This document shows positions 33,616 through 42,706 of a DNA stretch of 64,000 nt, in pieces (within the stretch, counting starts at the first letter, position 1; each line of letters opens with the position of its first letter). Location: positions 62,001-126,000 of the forward strand of contig CAYGUA010000003.1 in the NCBI GenBank assembly GCA_964353015.1, written 5' to 3'. The position numbers and the translations under genes were made by a program. The notes under the pieces are model-generated. The model saw nothing but the letters and a program-made list of their open reading frames with translations, was not told where the DNA came from and made no database searches. The stretch comes from JAMZMI01 sp964353015. Lineage in GTDB: Bacteria; Bacteroidota; Bacteroidia; Cytophagales; Cyclobacteriaceae.

Positions 33616-34944
33616 TCAAATATCCTTGGCATATACCCCTTTCAATAAAAGATATAATCTTTTGAACGGCATTAAAGACCTGAGTTGGAAAATCAAATCA
33701 GAGTGAAGGTTATTGAAAATGATGGATGATAGAGTAGATGCAAAAAAATATGAGAAAAGAGTAGCCCATGCTGCTCCTAAACCACCATATGTTTTAATTA
33801 AAAACAAATTCAATATAATATTTGAAACCGCCCCAATTATTTGGGAATACATCTCATATTTTTGTTTCCCTTCAATAATCAACCATTTACTTCTTATCAC
33901 AGCAAATGATATAAACAAACCAGACCAAACATGAACCCTAAATATCGCATGTGCTTCGTCGAATTTCGAACCAAACAAAGCTGATAAGACATCCCCAGAA
34001 AAAACTGAAAAGAAAACAATAAGTAAAATCATTACTGGAGTGATCACATCATATAATTGCTGGAATCGCATATTAAAAATATTCTGACCATGATCTTTAT
34101 ATTTTAACATGATAGGAAATATTGCAGTTACGATAATTACAGGAATGCTATATAATAATTCAGAAACCCTTACAGCGGCAGTATAAATACCTACTTCCTG
34201 GGTATCTATCATTAATCCTAACATTATGATGTCTATTTTCATATAAATCATCACCGTCATAGCTGAAAAGAGTAAAGGTATTGCGGGTTTAAGAAGATCT
34301 TTTAGATTATTTAAATTGAAATAGCCTAGTTCTACTAATCCGCCTTTTTTCCTGTAGAGATAGATAAGAACGGCTGAACGAATTAACCCTTCAAGAAAAA
34401 AAGCTAACGCCAAATAATAAATATCAAAGAAAAAGTAAATGATGACAATACGTAATAGACTATAAATAACAATAGAAAATAGTTTGGCCAGTACGGAGTA
34501 TTTGAACACCTCCTTAAATTGAAACCATGCTTCAATCAAATCAAATGGTCTAAAAAACAATGTCCCCAATATGAAGTAAGATAGACCAACTATTATTTGA
34601 TCTTCAACAACCGAAACCAGTAACAATATTGAAATTGGCGTCAATACCATAACAGCCAATATTCGTACTATTATTGCATTAGTTAATAACCCAAATTGAT
34701 TGTATGAGTTGTTGTGAATTTTCTTAATTAAAATTGTTTCAAGCCCCAAGACTGAAATTGACTCAAGAACTATTGAAATAGTTATAATAAAATTAAGTTT
34801 ACCAAATAAATCGGGTCCTAAAAATCGAGCCACTAAAACGCCTACAAGAACAGATAACCCTATTCGAATCAATTTTTCAAGTGATAACCAACTTCCATTT
34901 TGAATAAAAACAGATACCGGATTTTTAGCTCTTTGTTCTCTCAC
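33616..34944 (-). CDS. Polysaccharide flippase (Wzx-type, MATE/MOP superfamily)
   Basis: The 442-residue protein has about twelve to fourteen transmembrane helices with the MOP superfamily pattern: NGSWLSLEKLIRIGLSVLVG, LVARFLGPDLFGKLNFIITI (about 39-58) and a central PLLFSAMTVMIYMKIDIIML. Wzx-type proteins flip undecaprenyl-linked repeat units across the inner membrane. The start is a GTG at 34944, directly after an in-frame stop, with no ATG nearby. It overlaps or abuts the chain-length gene upstream. Confidence 0.93.
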   Translation of the reverse strand: MREQRAKNPVSVFIQNGSWLSLEKLIRIGLSVLVGVLVARFLGPDLFGKLNFIITISIVLESISVLGLETILIKKIHNNSYNQFGLLTNAIIVRILAVMVLTPISILLLVSVVEDQIIVGLSYFILGTLFFRPFDLIEAWFQFKEVFKYSVLAKLFSIVIYSLLRIVIIYFFFDIYYLALAFFLEGLIRSAVLIYLYRKKGGLVELGYFNLNNLKDLLKPAIPLLFSAMTVMIYMKIDIIMLGLMIDTQEVGIYTAAVRVSELLYSIPVIIVTAIFPIMLKYKDHGQNIFNMRFQQLYDVITPVMILLIVFFSVFSGDVLSALFGSKFDEAHAIFRVHVWSGLFISFAVIRSKWLIIEGKQKYEMYSQIIGAVSNIILNLFLIKTYGGLGAAWATLFSYFFASTLSSIIFNNLHSDLIFQLRSLMPFKRLYLLLKGVYAKDI

Positions 34945-34958
34945 TTAAAGTTTATCAA

Positions 34959-36059
34959 TTAGTGAGAATGCATTCGCAGCAAATATTTAGCAAAAATGAC
35001 ACCTAGAGCCATAAACAATCCCACTATTAAAGACATAACTAAAATTAGTAATCTCTTCGGTCCATTCTTTTCAGCAGGCACCATTGCTGGCTCTATGATT
35101 GTAAAAACTGGGGTGACTTCTTTGACTTTAATTTTAGCTTGTTCCAATTGAGAAGCAAGACCTTTGTATAGTTCAAATGACAAATTCAATTCATTTTGTA
35201 GCCTCTCCTGCTCAACTTGAATCAATGAACCATTGGAATTTCTATTCATATTTGTAAAAATTGCCATATCCATTTGGCAATTTTCATAGCGCTTTTTTAC
35301 CTCATTGAATCGGTCTTCTATGAACTCCAAATCAGATTTGACCTTTTCGATTTTGTACCTTGTTGCATCTGATGAAAGTTCATCCACTATCATCTGCGTT
35401 AAAACGGCCGCAGCTTTCCTATCTGGCATTTTTACACTTATATATATAATGCCAGTTTCTTCATCCAGAAATACCATCTGCCTTTCTAAAAACATATTAT
35501 ATATGTCCCATTCCTGTTTCGATAGACTTAAAAAACTTGAGGAAGTATCCTTAATCGTTAAATCACCGAATGAAAATGATTTTATTATACCAGGCAAACC
35601 AATTGTATATTTTGTTAATAACCCAAGAGCGTTCGGCTTAAACAATTCGCTAAAAAAAGTCAATGTTGTGGTTGTGGTGTCATATTCTTGAAATTGTATT
35701 TTCGTATTGAGCAATTTCAATTGGAAAGGGACGCTTTTGACTATTTCAGGGTATAAAAGAGGAGAAAAGGAAGAAACCGAGTTGACATTCAAGTTAATAC
35801 CAGCCAAGCCTGCCAAACTACTCAATCCTCCAAGAGAACTTAGATCTCTTTCACCTGATTCTGGAATTAATTTGCAAGTCGAAACATATTCATTCTTTGT
35901 TGTGAACGCATATACAATACCAATTAACAAAACGATTATTATAGTTTTGCCAATAAAATATTTTTGAGATTTAAATAATTTATATAATTCGACTAAATCT
36001 ACGCGATCATCATTTGGATAGATATTTCTTTCCCCTGTGTTATGATCTTCATTCTTCAT
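34959..36059 (-). CDS. Wzz/GumC-like polysaccharide chain-length determinant
   Basis: The 366-residue inner-membrane protein has two helices (about 36-53 and 334-356) flanking a periplasmic helical domain. The Wzz signature appears as DLVELYKLFKSQKYFIGKTI (about 22-41) and the terminal proline-rich PVFTIIEPAMVPAEKNGPKR (about 312-331). It lacks the C-terminal tyrosine-kinase domain seen in longer BY-kinase fusions, so it is a PCP-1/2 type protein. It sits between wza and wzx homologues, which matches a Wzy-dependent assembly system. Confidence 0.92.
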   Translation of the reverse strand: MKNEDHNTGERNIYPNDDRVDLVELYKLFKSQKYFIGKTIIIVLLIGIVYAFTTKNEYVSTCKLIPESGERDLSSLGGLSSLAGLAGINLNVNSVSSFSPLLYPEIVKSVPFQLKLLNTKIQFQEYDTTTTTLTFFSELFKPNALGLLTKYTIGLPGIIKSFSFGDLTIKDTSSSFLSLSKQEWDIYNMFLERQMVFLDEETGIIYISVKMPDRKAAAVLTQMIVDELSSDATRYKIEKVKSDLEFIEDRFNEVKKRYENCQMDMAIFTNMNRNSNGSLIQVEQERLQNELNLSFELYKGLASQLEQAKIKVKEVTPVFTIIEPAMVPAEKNGPKRLLILVMSLIVGLFMALGVIFAKYLLRMHSH

Positions 36060-36120
36060 TTCAGCAACTTTAAAATTATTACTCAGAGATTTTAGAAATA
36101 TTGGTAATAAATATCTTCGG

Positions 36121-38583
36121 TTATTTAGAATTAATAATCTGGAATACCACCCAACTCAAAGTGGTCAAGCCAGAAGTCAAACCAATTATCTCACCTGGTG
36201 TTAATTGCCGTTTCTCTCTTTTTTCAGGGATAATCAATTCTGCGCCTGGTTCTATTTGAGGGTAATGTTTAAACCACAAAAATGAACTAGTCTTTTGTGC
36301 TGTTCCATTTGCATAAACAATGTAGGATTTTCTCTTCTGCGCATTGTCAGAAAAACCACCAGCTTGAGAAACTAGTTTTGTAAATGAATATGACTTGTCA
36401 TATCTGATGGTGCTTGGATATAACACCTGCCCTCGTACGCGAACCGTTTGAAATTGCCTTGGAACACTGATGACATCTCCTTCTTTTAAAATCAAATCAA
36501 ACGCTGAACCAGGATTCTTTAAGATCTCATCAAGCTGGATGCCGATTGTTTCTTGCGATTTAAACGTTCTATTTTTTTCTCCGCCTATGGTGTCTCGTTC
36601 AAAAAGTTCTTGAAGTTCTTCTCGTCTTATTTTGGTAGCAACTTTGCTTTCACCCTCTGCAGTTGAATAATATTCAGTTCTTCGGATTAGAATAGCTCCT
36701 TTCACATAGGCATAATCAGTTACATTTCCGGCTCTCTTAAGTACATCTGAGATTCTTTCATTCTTATTTTGGATCACGTATTTTCCGGGAAATTGCACTT
36801 CACCTTCAATTTCAACTACGGCTTGTTTTTCATAGTAGGGTGATTTTCTTATCACCACCAAATCAAAGGGTTTTAATTCGAATTCAGAGGCTTCCGATGT
36901 TAGATCTAAAGTTTCGCTGATTGGGAAATTATAAATTTCTGAAGAAATATTCTCTCCCTGCGAATCATCCATTACTCTCCTCGCAACTTCTACAAAGGAT
37001 TTGGCTGCAGATTCTTTAAACCCGCCAGCCAGATAAATCAAATTTTCGACAGTCATTCCCTTAACAAACGGGAAAGTTCCCGGCTTGATCACCTCGCCCT
37101 GAAGTGTCAATTTATATTGCTCTCTCAAATCGAATATGGATTGAAGTTTAACCAAATCCCCATTTTGTAATTCGATATCAAAGCCACCTGCAATTAATTC
37201 TGAAGGTTTAAATGCAATATTCGAAAGGGTCAGGTCTTTGTTTTCACGAATGATCAATGCTTGCTCCAAAAAGGCATCACCACGCAATCCATCGGCTAAA
37301 GCAACAAGCTCTGTTAGCATCATTTTCTCGGTCAATTCAAATTCTCCTGGATGATTTACTGCACCTTCTATGCGCACCCTGTTTTTGAATTGGTTTGAAA
37401 TTACACCCACATCAATTCTGTCTCCATTTTTTAAAATCAATGAGCCAAATTCATCTGAGTTCACAGTTTTTACGGTTTTAGAATTTTCATCATTTCTCTC
37501 GAGTGAAATGCTCTTGGTATATGCGTCACTTGAAAAACCACCCGCATACGCCACCACATCAGCCAAGGTTTCATCAATGATCTCATAATATGCTGGTCTT
37601 TTGACTTCTCCTTCTATTGCAACTCTTGAAATATAAGGCTTCACCAACAACACATCCTGATCCTGCAATTGCACATTTTCACCTTCCCCATCAATCAAAA
37701 ATTTATAGGCATCCATTTGACCTATTTTTTTACCTTGACGGAAAACAAAAATTTGTCTAAGAGAACCATTTTTTGAAGGCCCACCTGCTGTATAAAGGGC
37801 ATTGAATGCTGTGGCAAATGAAGACAATTGGTAAGTTCCCGGGATTTTTACTTCACCCACTACATTCACTGAGATAGTTCTTATTTGTCCCAAGCTAACC
37901 TGAGCAAAAGTATTGTCTCCCAAAGTGCTGTAAATAGATTTGAGCTTGGACTTCAACTTGGTTTCTGCCTTTTCAATGGTCAGGCCATTTAAATAAACAG
38001 GACCAATGTTGGGTATAACTACTGAGCCTTCAGGTGAAATAGTTAGTTGGTAGGTTTGTTCGGATGCGCCCCAAACGTCAATTATTATTTGATCTCCAGG
38101 CCCGACGGCATAATTAGTAGGAGTAGGTATGGAAAGACTAGGTTCAAAAGTTAGGTTTGAGTTTTGGAAAAACGACATTCCAAAAATTGGAAGTTCCTCT
38201 TTTTTGACTGTATCAGCTGGGAAAATATCTTTGAACGGATCAAAAGCTGTTTCTTTATCCTCCAACACATCAGGGTTCTCTCTTAATCTTGAGATTTCGT
38301 TAGAAGAGGAGCCTCCTGAGCTTAGCTTTAATTTATTAATTCGCTGATTTAGTTTTGATATCTGAGTAGGCGACATTCCCCTTGCCTTTGCAAGAAGTTC
38401 CAGTTGCTGTTGTGAATAACCACTTTGCTCCGCCTTCTCCGCGAATTTAGAGATTTGCTCATCAGACAAATCATCTACATTGATGTTTTGTAGATTACTA
38501 GTACTCCCAAGGTTCTGACTCTGTCCGCTATATGAAAGGGCAAAAATGAGGGTTAAACCAAGTAAAAATGATGTTATTCTCAT
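36121..38583 (-). CDS. Wza-like polysaccharide export protein with six SLBB domains
   Basis: The 820-residue protein begins with a signal peptide (1-22). A short helical N-terminal region (LSDEQISKFAEKAEQSGYSQ) follows, then a Poly_export domain (about 155-230, YAVGPGDQIIIDVWGASE). I count six SLBB repeats of the VxGEVxxPGxY pattern at about 245, 322, 407, 496, 595 and 735. The protein closes with a hydrophobic helix (GLTSGLTTLSWVVFQIINSK). Wza-type proteins form the periplasmic and outer-membrane pore for polysaccharide. It is much longer than E. coli Wza (379 residues), as is common in Cytophagales. Lacking a lipobox, it probably inserts through the terminal helix. Confidence 0.93.
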   Translation of the reverse strand: MRITSFLLGLTLIFALSYSGQSQNLGSTSNLQNINVDDLSDEQISKFAEKAEQSGYSQQQLELLAKARGMSPTQISKLNQRINKLKLSSGGSSSNEISRLRENPDVLEDKETAFDPFKDIFPADTVKKEELPIFGMSFFQNSNLTFEPSLSIPTPTNYAVGPGDQIIIDVWGASEQTYQLTISPEGSVVIPNIGPVYLNGLTIEKAETKLKSKLKSIYSTLGDNTFAQVSLGQIRTISVNVVGEVKIPGTYQLSSFATAFNALYTAGGPSKNGSLRQIFVFRQGKKIGQMDAYKFLIDGEGENVQLQDQDVLLVKPYISRVAIEGEVKRPAYYEIIDETLADVVAYAGGFSSDAYTKSISLERNDENSKTVKTVNSDEFGSLILKNGDRIDVGVISNQFKNRVRIEGAVNHPGEFELTEKMMLTELVALADGLRGDAFLEQALIIRENKDLTLSNIAFKPSELIAGGFDIELQNGDLVKLQSIFDLREQYKLTLQGEVIKPGTFPFVKGMTVENLIYLAGGFKESAAKSFVEVARRVMDDSQGENISSEIYNFPISETLDLTSEASEFELKPFDLVVIRKSPYYEKQAVVEIEGEVQFPGKYVIQNKNERISDVLKRAGNVTDYAYVKGAILIRRTEYYSTAEGESKVATKIRREELQELFERDTIGGEKNRTFKSQETIGIQLDEILKNPGSAFDLILKEGDVISVPRQFQTVRVRGQVLYPSTIRYDKSYSFTKLVSQAGGFSDNAQKRKSYIVYANGTAQKTSSFLWFKHYPQIEPGAELIIPEKREKRQLTPGEIIGLTSGLTTLSWVVFQIINSK

Positions 38584-38644
38584 TGGAAATATTTAATCAG
38601 CCGCAAATATATAAGGTAATAACGTACTAAGCCTAAAATTGAGG

Positions 38645-39412
38645 TTATTGAATGATCTTGCCGGAGACAAGAAAATGGGGATTGAGCAAATTTGGTTTGT
38701 TATAAGCGACCGGCTCCTTTGTATCTTTTACACAAACCGTGCCCCCTGCTTCTTCTACAATTATCTGAGATGCTGCGGTATCCCATTCCATTGTGGGGGC
38801 ATATCGGGGATACAAATCTGCTAACCCTTCGGCAACCATCAATAATTTTAAAGAGCTACCCTTAGATACAATTTCCGGAGTGTTGAGATTGGACATGAAT
38901 TGCTCCGTCTCTTCATTCATGTGGGATCTGGAAGCGACTACTTTTAAACCTGTATCTGTATATTTCGCTTGATTGACGGCAATGCTATCCCCATTTCTAA
39001 ATGCTCCTTTGCCTTTTGATGCCCAATAAAGATCATGAGTTACTGGCGTATAAACCACACCCAGCACCACCCTTTCATTTTGTATGAGTGCAATGTTGAC
39101 AGTAAACTCACCATTTCGTTTAATGAACTCCTTTGTGCCATCAAGTGGGTCAATCATCCAAAAAAGGGACCAGTTCTTTCTCTCTTCATAAGGAATTGAT
39201 TTTCCTTCTTCACTGAGTATTGGTAGGCCTGTCCCTTCAAGTTTTGCAACAATCACATTATGAGACGCCTTGTCCGCTTTAGTTAAGGGAGAATCATCAG
39301 ATTTGGACTCAATGGAAAAGTCCCCTGATTCGTAAACCTTGATGATAGCTTCGCCTGCAAGTTTAGCAGCAAGTTTGGCAACATCTAAATACTGATCGTA
39401 TTGCATTTGCAT
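38645..39412 (-). CDS. cysQ: 3'(2'),5'-bisphosphate nucleotidase
   Basis: CysQ removes the 3'-phosphate from PAP, the by-product of sulfotransfer from PAPS, or from PAPS itself. It has the inositol-monophosphatase fold with metal-site motifs SEEGKSIP, DPLDGTKEFI (about 92-101) and WDTAASQIIVEEAGG (about 213-227). The start is ATG 39412 or the in-frame ATG two codons later at 39406; an AGGA element favours the latter by spacing. It ends the cysD-cysN-cysQ set and so belongs to the PAPS module. Confidence 0.96.
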   Translation of the reverse strand: MQMQYDQYLDVAKLAAKLAGEAIIKVYESGDFSIESKSDDSPLTKADKASHNVIVAKLEGTGLPILSEEGKSIPYEERKNWSLFWMIDPLDGTKEFIKRNGEFTVNIALIQNERVVLGVVYTPVTHDLYWASKGKGAFRNGDSIAVNQAKYTDTGLKVVASRSHMNEETEQFMSNLNTPEIVSKGSSLKLLMVAEGLADLYPRYAPTMEWDTAASQIIVEEAGGTVCVKDTKEPVAYNKPNLLNPHFLVSGKIIQ

Positions 39413-39454
39413 TTCCTGATGAGATTCCCGAATTCGCGGGAATGACGTATTTAT

Positions 39455-40744
39455 TTAAATAATCATTCCGGCAGCAACCGTTTCATTGGTCGCTTCATCC
39501 ACCAAAATGATACTTCCGGTTTGTCTGTTTTTTCTATAAGAATCAGTCAAAACCGGCTTGGTAGTTCTGATGGTAATCCGTGCAATGTCATTCATTTTGA
39601 TTTCGGTATCTTCTTCATTTCGATGAAGCGTATTGATATCCAATTTATACCTCACTTCCTTGATCATTGTTTTCATCTCGGCAGTAGTATGTCTCAAAAG
39701 ATATTTGCCTTTTGGTAATGGTCCTCGATTATTCAACCAGCAAACCATCACCTCCAGATCCTGCTTTGGCTCGGGTTGATTGTTGGTTCTGACAATCATA
39801 TCTCCTCGACTGATATCGATATTATCTTCAAGTGTGATGGTCACAGACATTGGAGCAAATGCTTCGGGTATTGGGCCATCAAACGTATCAATAGACTTAA
39901 TTTTTGAGCTAAATCCTGATGGCAAGACGGTTACTGCATCGCCTGGCTTAAATACTCCACCTGCAATTCTTCCTGCATAACCTCGATAGTCGTGATATTT
40001 ATCTGATTTCGGTCTAATTACTGTTTGTACCGGGAACCTACAATCAATGTGGTTTTGATCACTTGAAATATGAACATGCTCCAAAGTATAAAGCAATGTG
40101 GATCCCTGATACCAAGGCATATTTTCACTTCTGTTCACCACATTATCGCCATTCAAGGCACTGATAGGAATGAACCGCACATCTTTCACATCCAGTTTAG
40201 AAGCGAAATTCTCAAAGCTTGAAACAATATTATTGTAAACATCTTCTTTGAATTCGACCAAATCCATCTTGTTGATACACACAATAACGTGAGGAATTTG
40301 AAGCAATGAGGCGATGATAGAATGTCTGCAGGTTTGTTCAACTACTCCGTGTCGTGCATCTATCAAAATCAAGGCGCAATTAGCGGTAGATGCCCCAGTC
40401 ACCATGTTTCGGGTATATTGGATATGTCCAGGAGTATCAGCAATGATGAATTTCCTTTTTGGTGTAGCAAAATATCTATAAGCCACATCAATGGTGATTC
40501 CTTGCTCACGCTCATCTTTCAGACCATCGGTGAGTAATGCCAAATCGGTATGTTCCAAGCCCTTTCTTTCGCTCGAAAGCTTTACCTGATCCATCTGATC
40601 CTGGAAAATGGATTTTGAATCAAACAATAAACGGCCTATTAATGTACTTTTCCCATCATCCACACTACCAGCGGTGGTGAAACGTAGGAGTTCCATGTCT
40701 AAATAGGCATTTGGCGTTTGGCCTTGGGATTTTGTATCAGTCAT
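39455..40744 (-). CDS. cysN: Sulfate adenylyltransferase subunit 1 (GTPase)
   Basis: CysN is the GTP-hydrolysing subunit that drives ATP sulfurylase CysD to make adenosine phosphosulfate. The ATG at 40744 gives 429 residues; a TTG two codons upstream is unlikely. It has the EF-Tu-like G motifs GSVDDGKSTLIGRLL, the switch EREQGITIDVAYRYF, DTPGHIQYTRNM and NKMD, then beta-barrel domains. There is no fused CysC kinase domain, so cysC is separate. The start overlaps the four-helix-bundle gene by 8 bases. Confidence 0.97.
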   Translation of the reverse strand: MTDTKSQGQTPNAYLDMELLRFTTAGSVDDGKSTLIGRLLFDSKSIFQDQMDQVKLSSERKGLEHTDLALLTDGLKDEREQGITIDVAYRYFATPKRKFIIADTPGHIQYTRNMVTGASTANCALILIDARHGVVEQTCRHSIIASLLQIPHVIVCINKMDLVEFKEDVYNNIVSSFENFASKLDVKDVRFIPISALNGDNVVNRSENMPWYQGSTLLYTLEHVHISSDQNHIDCRFPVQTVIRPKSDKYHDYRGYAGRIAGGVFKPGDAVTVLPSGFSSKIKSIDTFDGPIPEAFAPMSVTITLEDNIDISRGDMIVRTNNQPEPKQDLEVMVCWLNNRGPLPKGKYLLRHTTAEMKTMIKEVRYKLDINTLHRNEEDTEIKMNDIARITIRTTKPVLTDSYRKNRQTGSIILVDEATNETVAAGMII

Positions 40745-41102
40745 TTTCAAATTTTTTTACTGAATTGATGAATGCATTTGTCTTTTGTTGAATAGTATTC
40801 AATTGATCCTTCAAATTTTCAACCACATCTGATTTTAGAAAATTTAATTCTAAACAGATAATAATTTGCGTTTCGAGTTCGAAAGCTGAACCAATTGCAA
40901 TTTCCAGAAATCGAGCAAACTCTTTATTCGAATTTCTACTTGCTCCTTCTGCTATATTGGAAGGAATCGATATTGCCGCCCTTCTCATTTGAGATGTCAA
41001 TCCAAAAACCTCTTCTTTTGGCATCTCTTTCGTTGCTTCATATATTTTTATACAAAGAGACTTTCCTAAATCCCAAATTTCCAATTCCTTAAACTTTCTC
41101 AT
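40737..41102 (-). CDS. Four-helix-bundle protein (23S rRNA-intervening-sequence family)
   Basis: The 121-residue protein matches the S23-type four-helix bundle family: ELEIWDLGKSLCIKIYEATK, FGLTSQMRRAAISIPSNIAE, GASRNSNKEFARFLEIAIGS and AFELETQIIICLELNF. Members were first found within 23S rRNA intervening sequences, but many are free-standing in Bacteroidota. They form pentamers, and their function is unknown. Here the gene lies between cysD and cysN, overlapping cysN by 8 bases, and so is part of the sulfate-activation operon. Nothing in the sequence explains why. Confidence 0.93.
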   Translation of the reverse strand: MRKFKELEIWDLGKSLCIKIYEATKEMPKEEVFGLTSQMRRAAISIPSNIAEGASRNSNKEFARFLEIAIGSAFELETQIIICLELNFLKSDVVENLKDQLNTIQQKTNAFINSVKKFEND

Positions 41103-41154
41103 ATTGATCTTGCCTTAGCTAATACCAAAGACCCAAAGCCTAACACCTGGAATA

Positions 41155-42060
41155 TCAAAAATACCCCTGCTTCTTCCGATCTTCCATGGAAGTCTCAGAA
41201 CGTTTGTCATCTTCTCTATTGCCGCGCTCGGTCTGTCTCGCTGACGCAACTTCCTCAACAATTTTTTCCAAAGTATCTGCTTCAGATTCATCACCTCCTG
41301 TGATGGTGATATCACCTAATGTTCTAAATCTGATTCTTTTGGTAATAACCTCTTCTTTCGGATCAATTTGGATATAATCTGAAATTGGAAGCCAGGTATT
41401 GCTCCTTCTGATTACTTGCCTTTCATGAGCAAAGTAGAGAGAAGGTATTGGAATATTATCCATCAAAATATATTGCCAGACGTCCATTTCGGTCCAGTTG
41501 CTCAACGGGAATATTCTAAAATGCTCACCGTGATGATATTTGCCATTGAAGATATTCCAAAGTTCCGGTCTTTGATTTTTTGGATCCCATTGGCCAAATT
41601 CATCTCTATGAGAAAAAAATCTTTCTTTGGCTCTTGCTTTCTCTTCATCTCTTCGAGCTCCACCTATACACGCATCAAACTTATTCTTCTCAATGGTATC
41701 AAGTAGGGTTATGGTTTGGATGGCATTTCGGTTGGCATTTTTTCCCCTTTCTTCGGCAGCAGATCCATCATCAATTGATCCTTGAACCGAACCAACTATC
41801 AACTTTGCCCCAAGCTCCTCCACTAGATTGTCCCTAAACTCCATGGTTTCTGGAAAATTGTGACCGGTATCGATATGAACCAAAGGAAAGGGGATTTTGG
41901 CTGGGTGAAATGCTTTTCTTGCCAAATGCGTCACTACAATGGAGTCTTTACCTCCTGAGAACAAGATGGCAGGATTTTCAAATTGGGCAAACACCTCCCT
42001 AAGGATATAAATGGATTCTGCCTCCAACTCTTTCAGATGAGTAAGATTATAGCTGCTCAT
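41155..42060 (-). CDS. cysD: Sulfate adenylyltransferase subunit 2
   Basis: CysD is the ATP sulfurylase catalytic subunit. It carries the PP-loop FSGGKDSIVVTHLARKA (about 33-49), HIDTGHNFPETMEFRD (about 63-78), the CIGGARRDEEKARAKERFFS stretch and the terminal RFRTLGDITITGG. The 301-residue length is normal. It lies one base after cysC and upstream of the four-helix-bundle gene and cysN. Confidence 0.97.
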   Translation of the reverse strand: MSSYNLTHLKELEAESIYILREVFAQFENPAILFSGGKDSIVVTHLARKAFHPAKIPFPLVHIDTGHNFPETMEFRDNLVEELGAKLIVGSVQGSIDDGSAAEERGKNANRNAIQTITLLDTIEKNKFDACIGGARRDEEKARAKERFFSHRDEFGQWDPKNQRPELWNIFNGKYHHGEHFRIFPLSNWTEMDVWQYILMDNIPIPSLYFAHERQVIRRSNTWLPISDYIQIDPKEEVITKRIRFRTLGDITITGGDESEADTLEKIVEEVASARQTERGNREDDKRSETSMEDRKKQGYF

Positions 42061-42061
42061 A

Positions 42062-42658
42062 CTATTTTAATTTTGATAGTAAGTGATCAATAATTTCTTT
42101 GAGTGATTCTTCTACGGATTTGCCGGCAGTCATCACATGAATATCAGGTTTTTCAGGCCTTTCGAATGGCGAGTCGATCCCGGTAAAGTTTGGTATTTTA
42201 CCAGCTCTTGCTTTGGCATATAAGCCCTTCACGTCCCTTTGTTCGCAAATCTCAATAGGAGTATCAATAAATACTTCAACAAAATTTTCACTCCCAACCA
42301 AATCTCTGGCCATCTGTCGATCCTCCTTAAAGGGAGAAATAAATGCGGTCATCACAACCAGTCCGGCATCAACAAAAAGCTTGGATACTTCGGAGATTCG
42401 TCGAATGTTTTCTCTTCTTCCTTCATCGCCAAAATCTAAATCCTGGTTTAATCCAGACCGGACATTGTCGCCATCCAGGATATATGTATTAAAATCCTGA
42501 TTGTATAAAAAAGTCTCTAATGCGCTTGCTAAGGTCGATTTTCCCGATCCAGATAGACCGGTAAACCAAATAAGTTTAGGTCGATACCCGTTTTTACGAA
42601 TTCTATCTACCAACTTAATGTTGTGATCGTGGGGAATGATGTTTTCTATGTGATCCAC
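42062..42658 (-). CDS. cysC: Adenylylsulfate kinase
   Basis: CysC phosphorylates APS at the 3' position to give PAPS. The 198-residue protein has the P-loop GLSGSGKSTLA (34-44), GDNVRSGLNQDLDF (about 61-74), FISPFKEDRQMARDL and a VEVFIDTPIEICEQRD lid. The start is a GTG at 42658; no ATG occurs upstream before the neighbouring gene's stop. With CysD and CysN it completes PAPS formation. PAPS can feed sulfate reduction or sulfotransferases. Confidence 0.97.
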   Translation of the reverse strand: MDHIENIIPHDHNIKLVDRIRKNGYRPKLIWFTGLSGSGKSTLASALETFLYNQDFNTYILDGDNVRSGLNQDLDFGDEGRRENIRRISEVSKLFVDAGLVVMTAFISPFKEDRQMARDLVGSENFVEVFIDTPIEICEQRDVKGLYAKARAGKIPNFTGIDSPFERPEKPDIHVMTAGKSVEESLKEIIDHLLSKLK

Positions 42659-42706
42659 TTTTGATCTGTATTTTATGACCTCAATTATGGTCTTTATTTT
42701 GAATCT

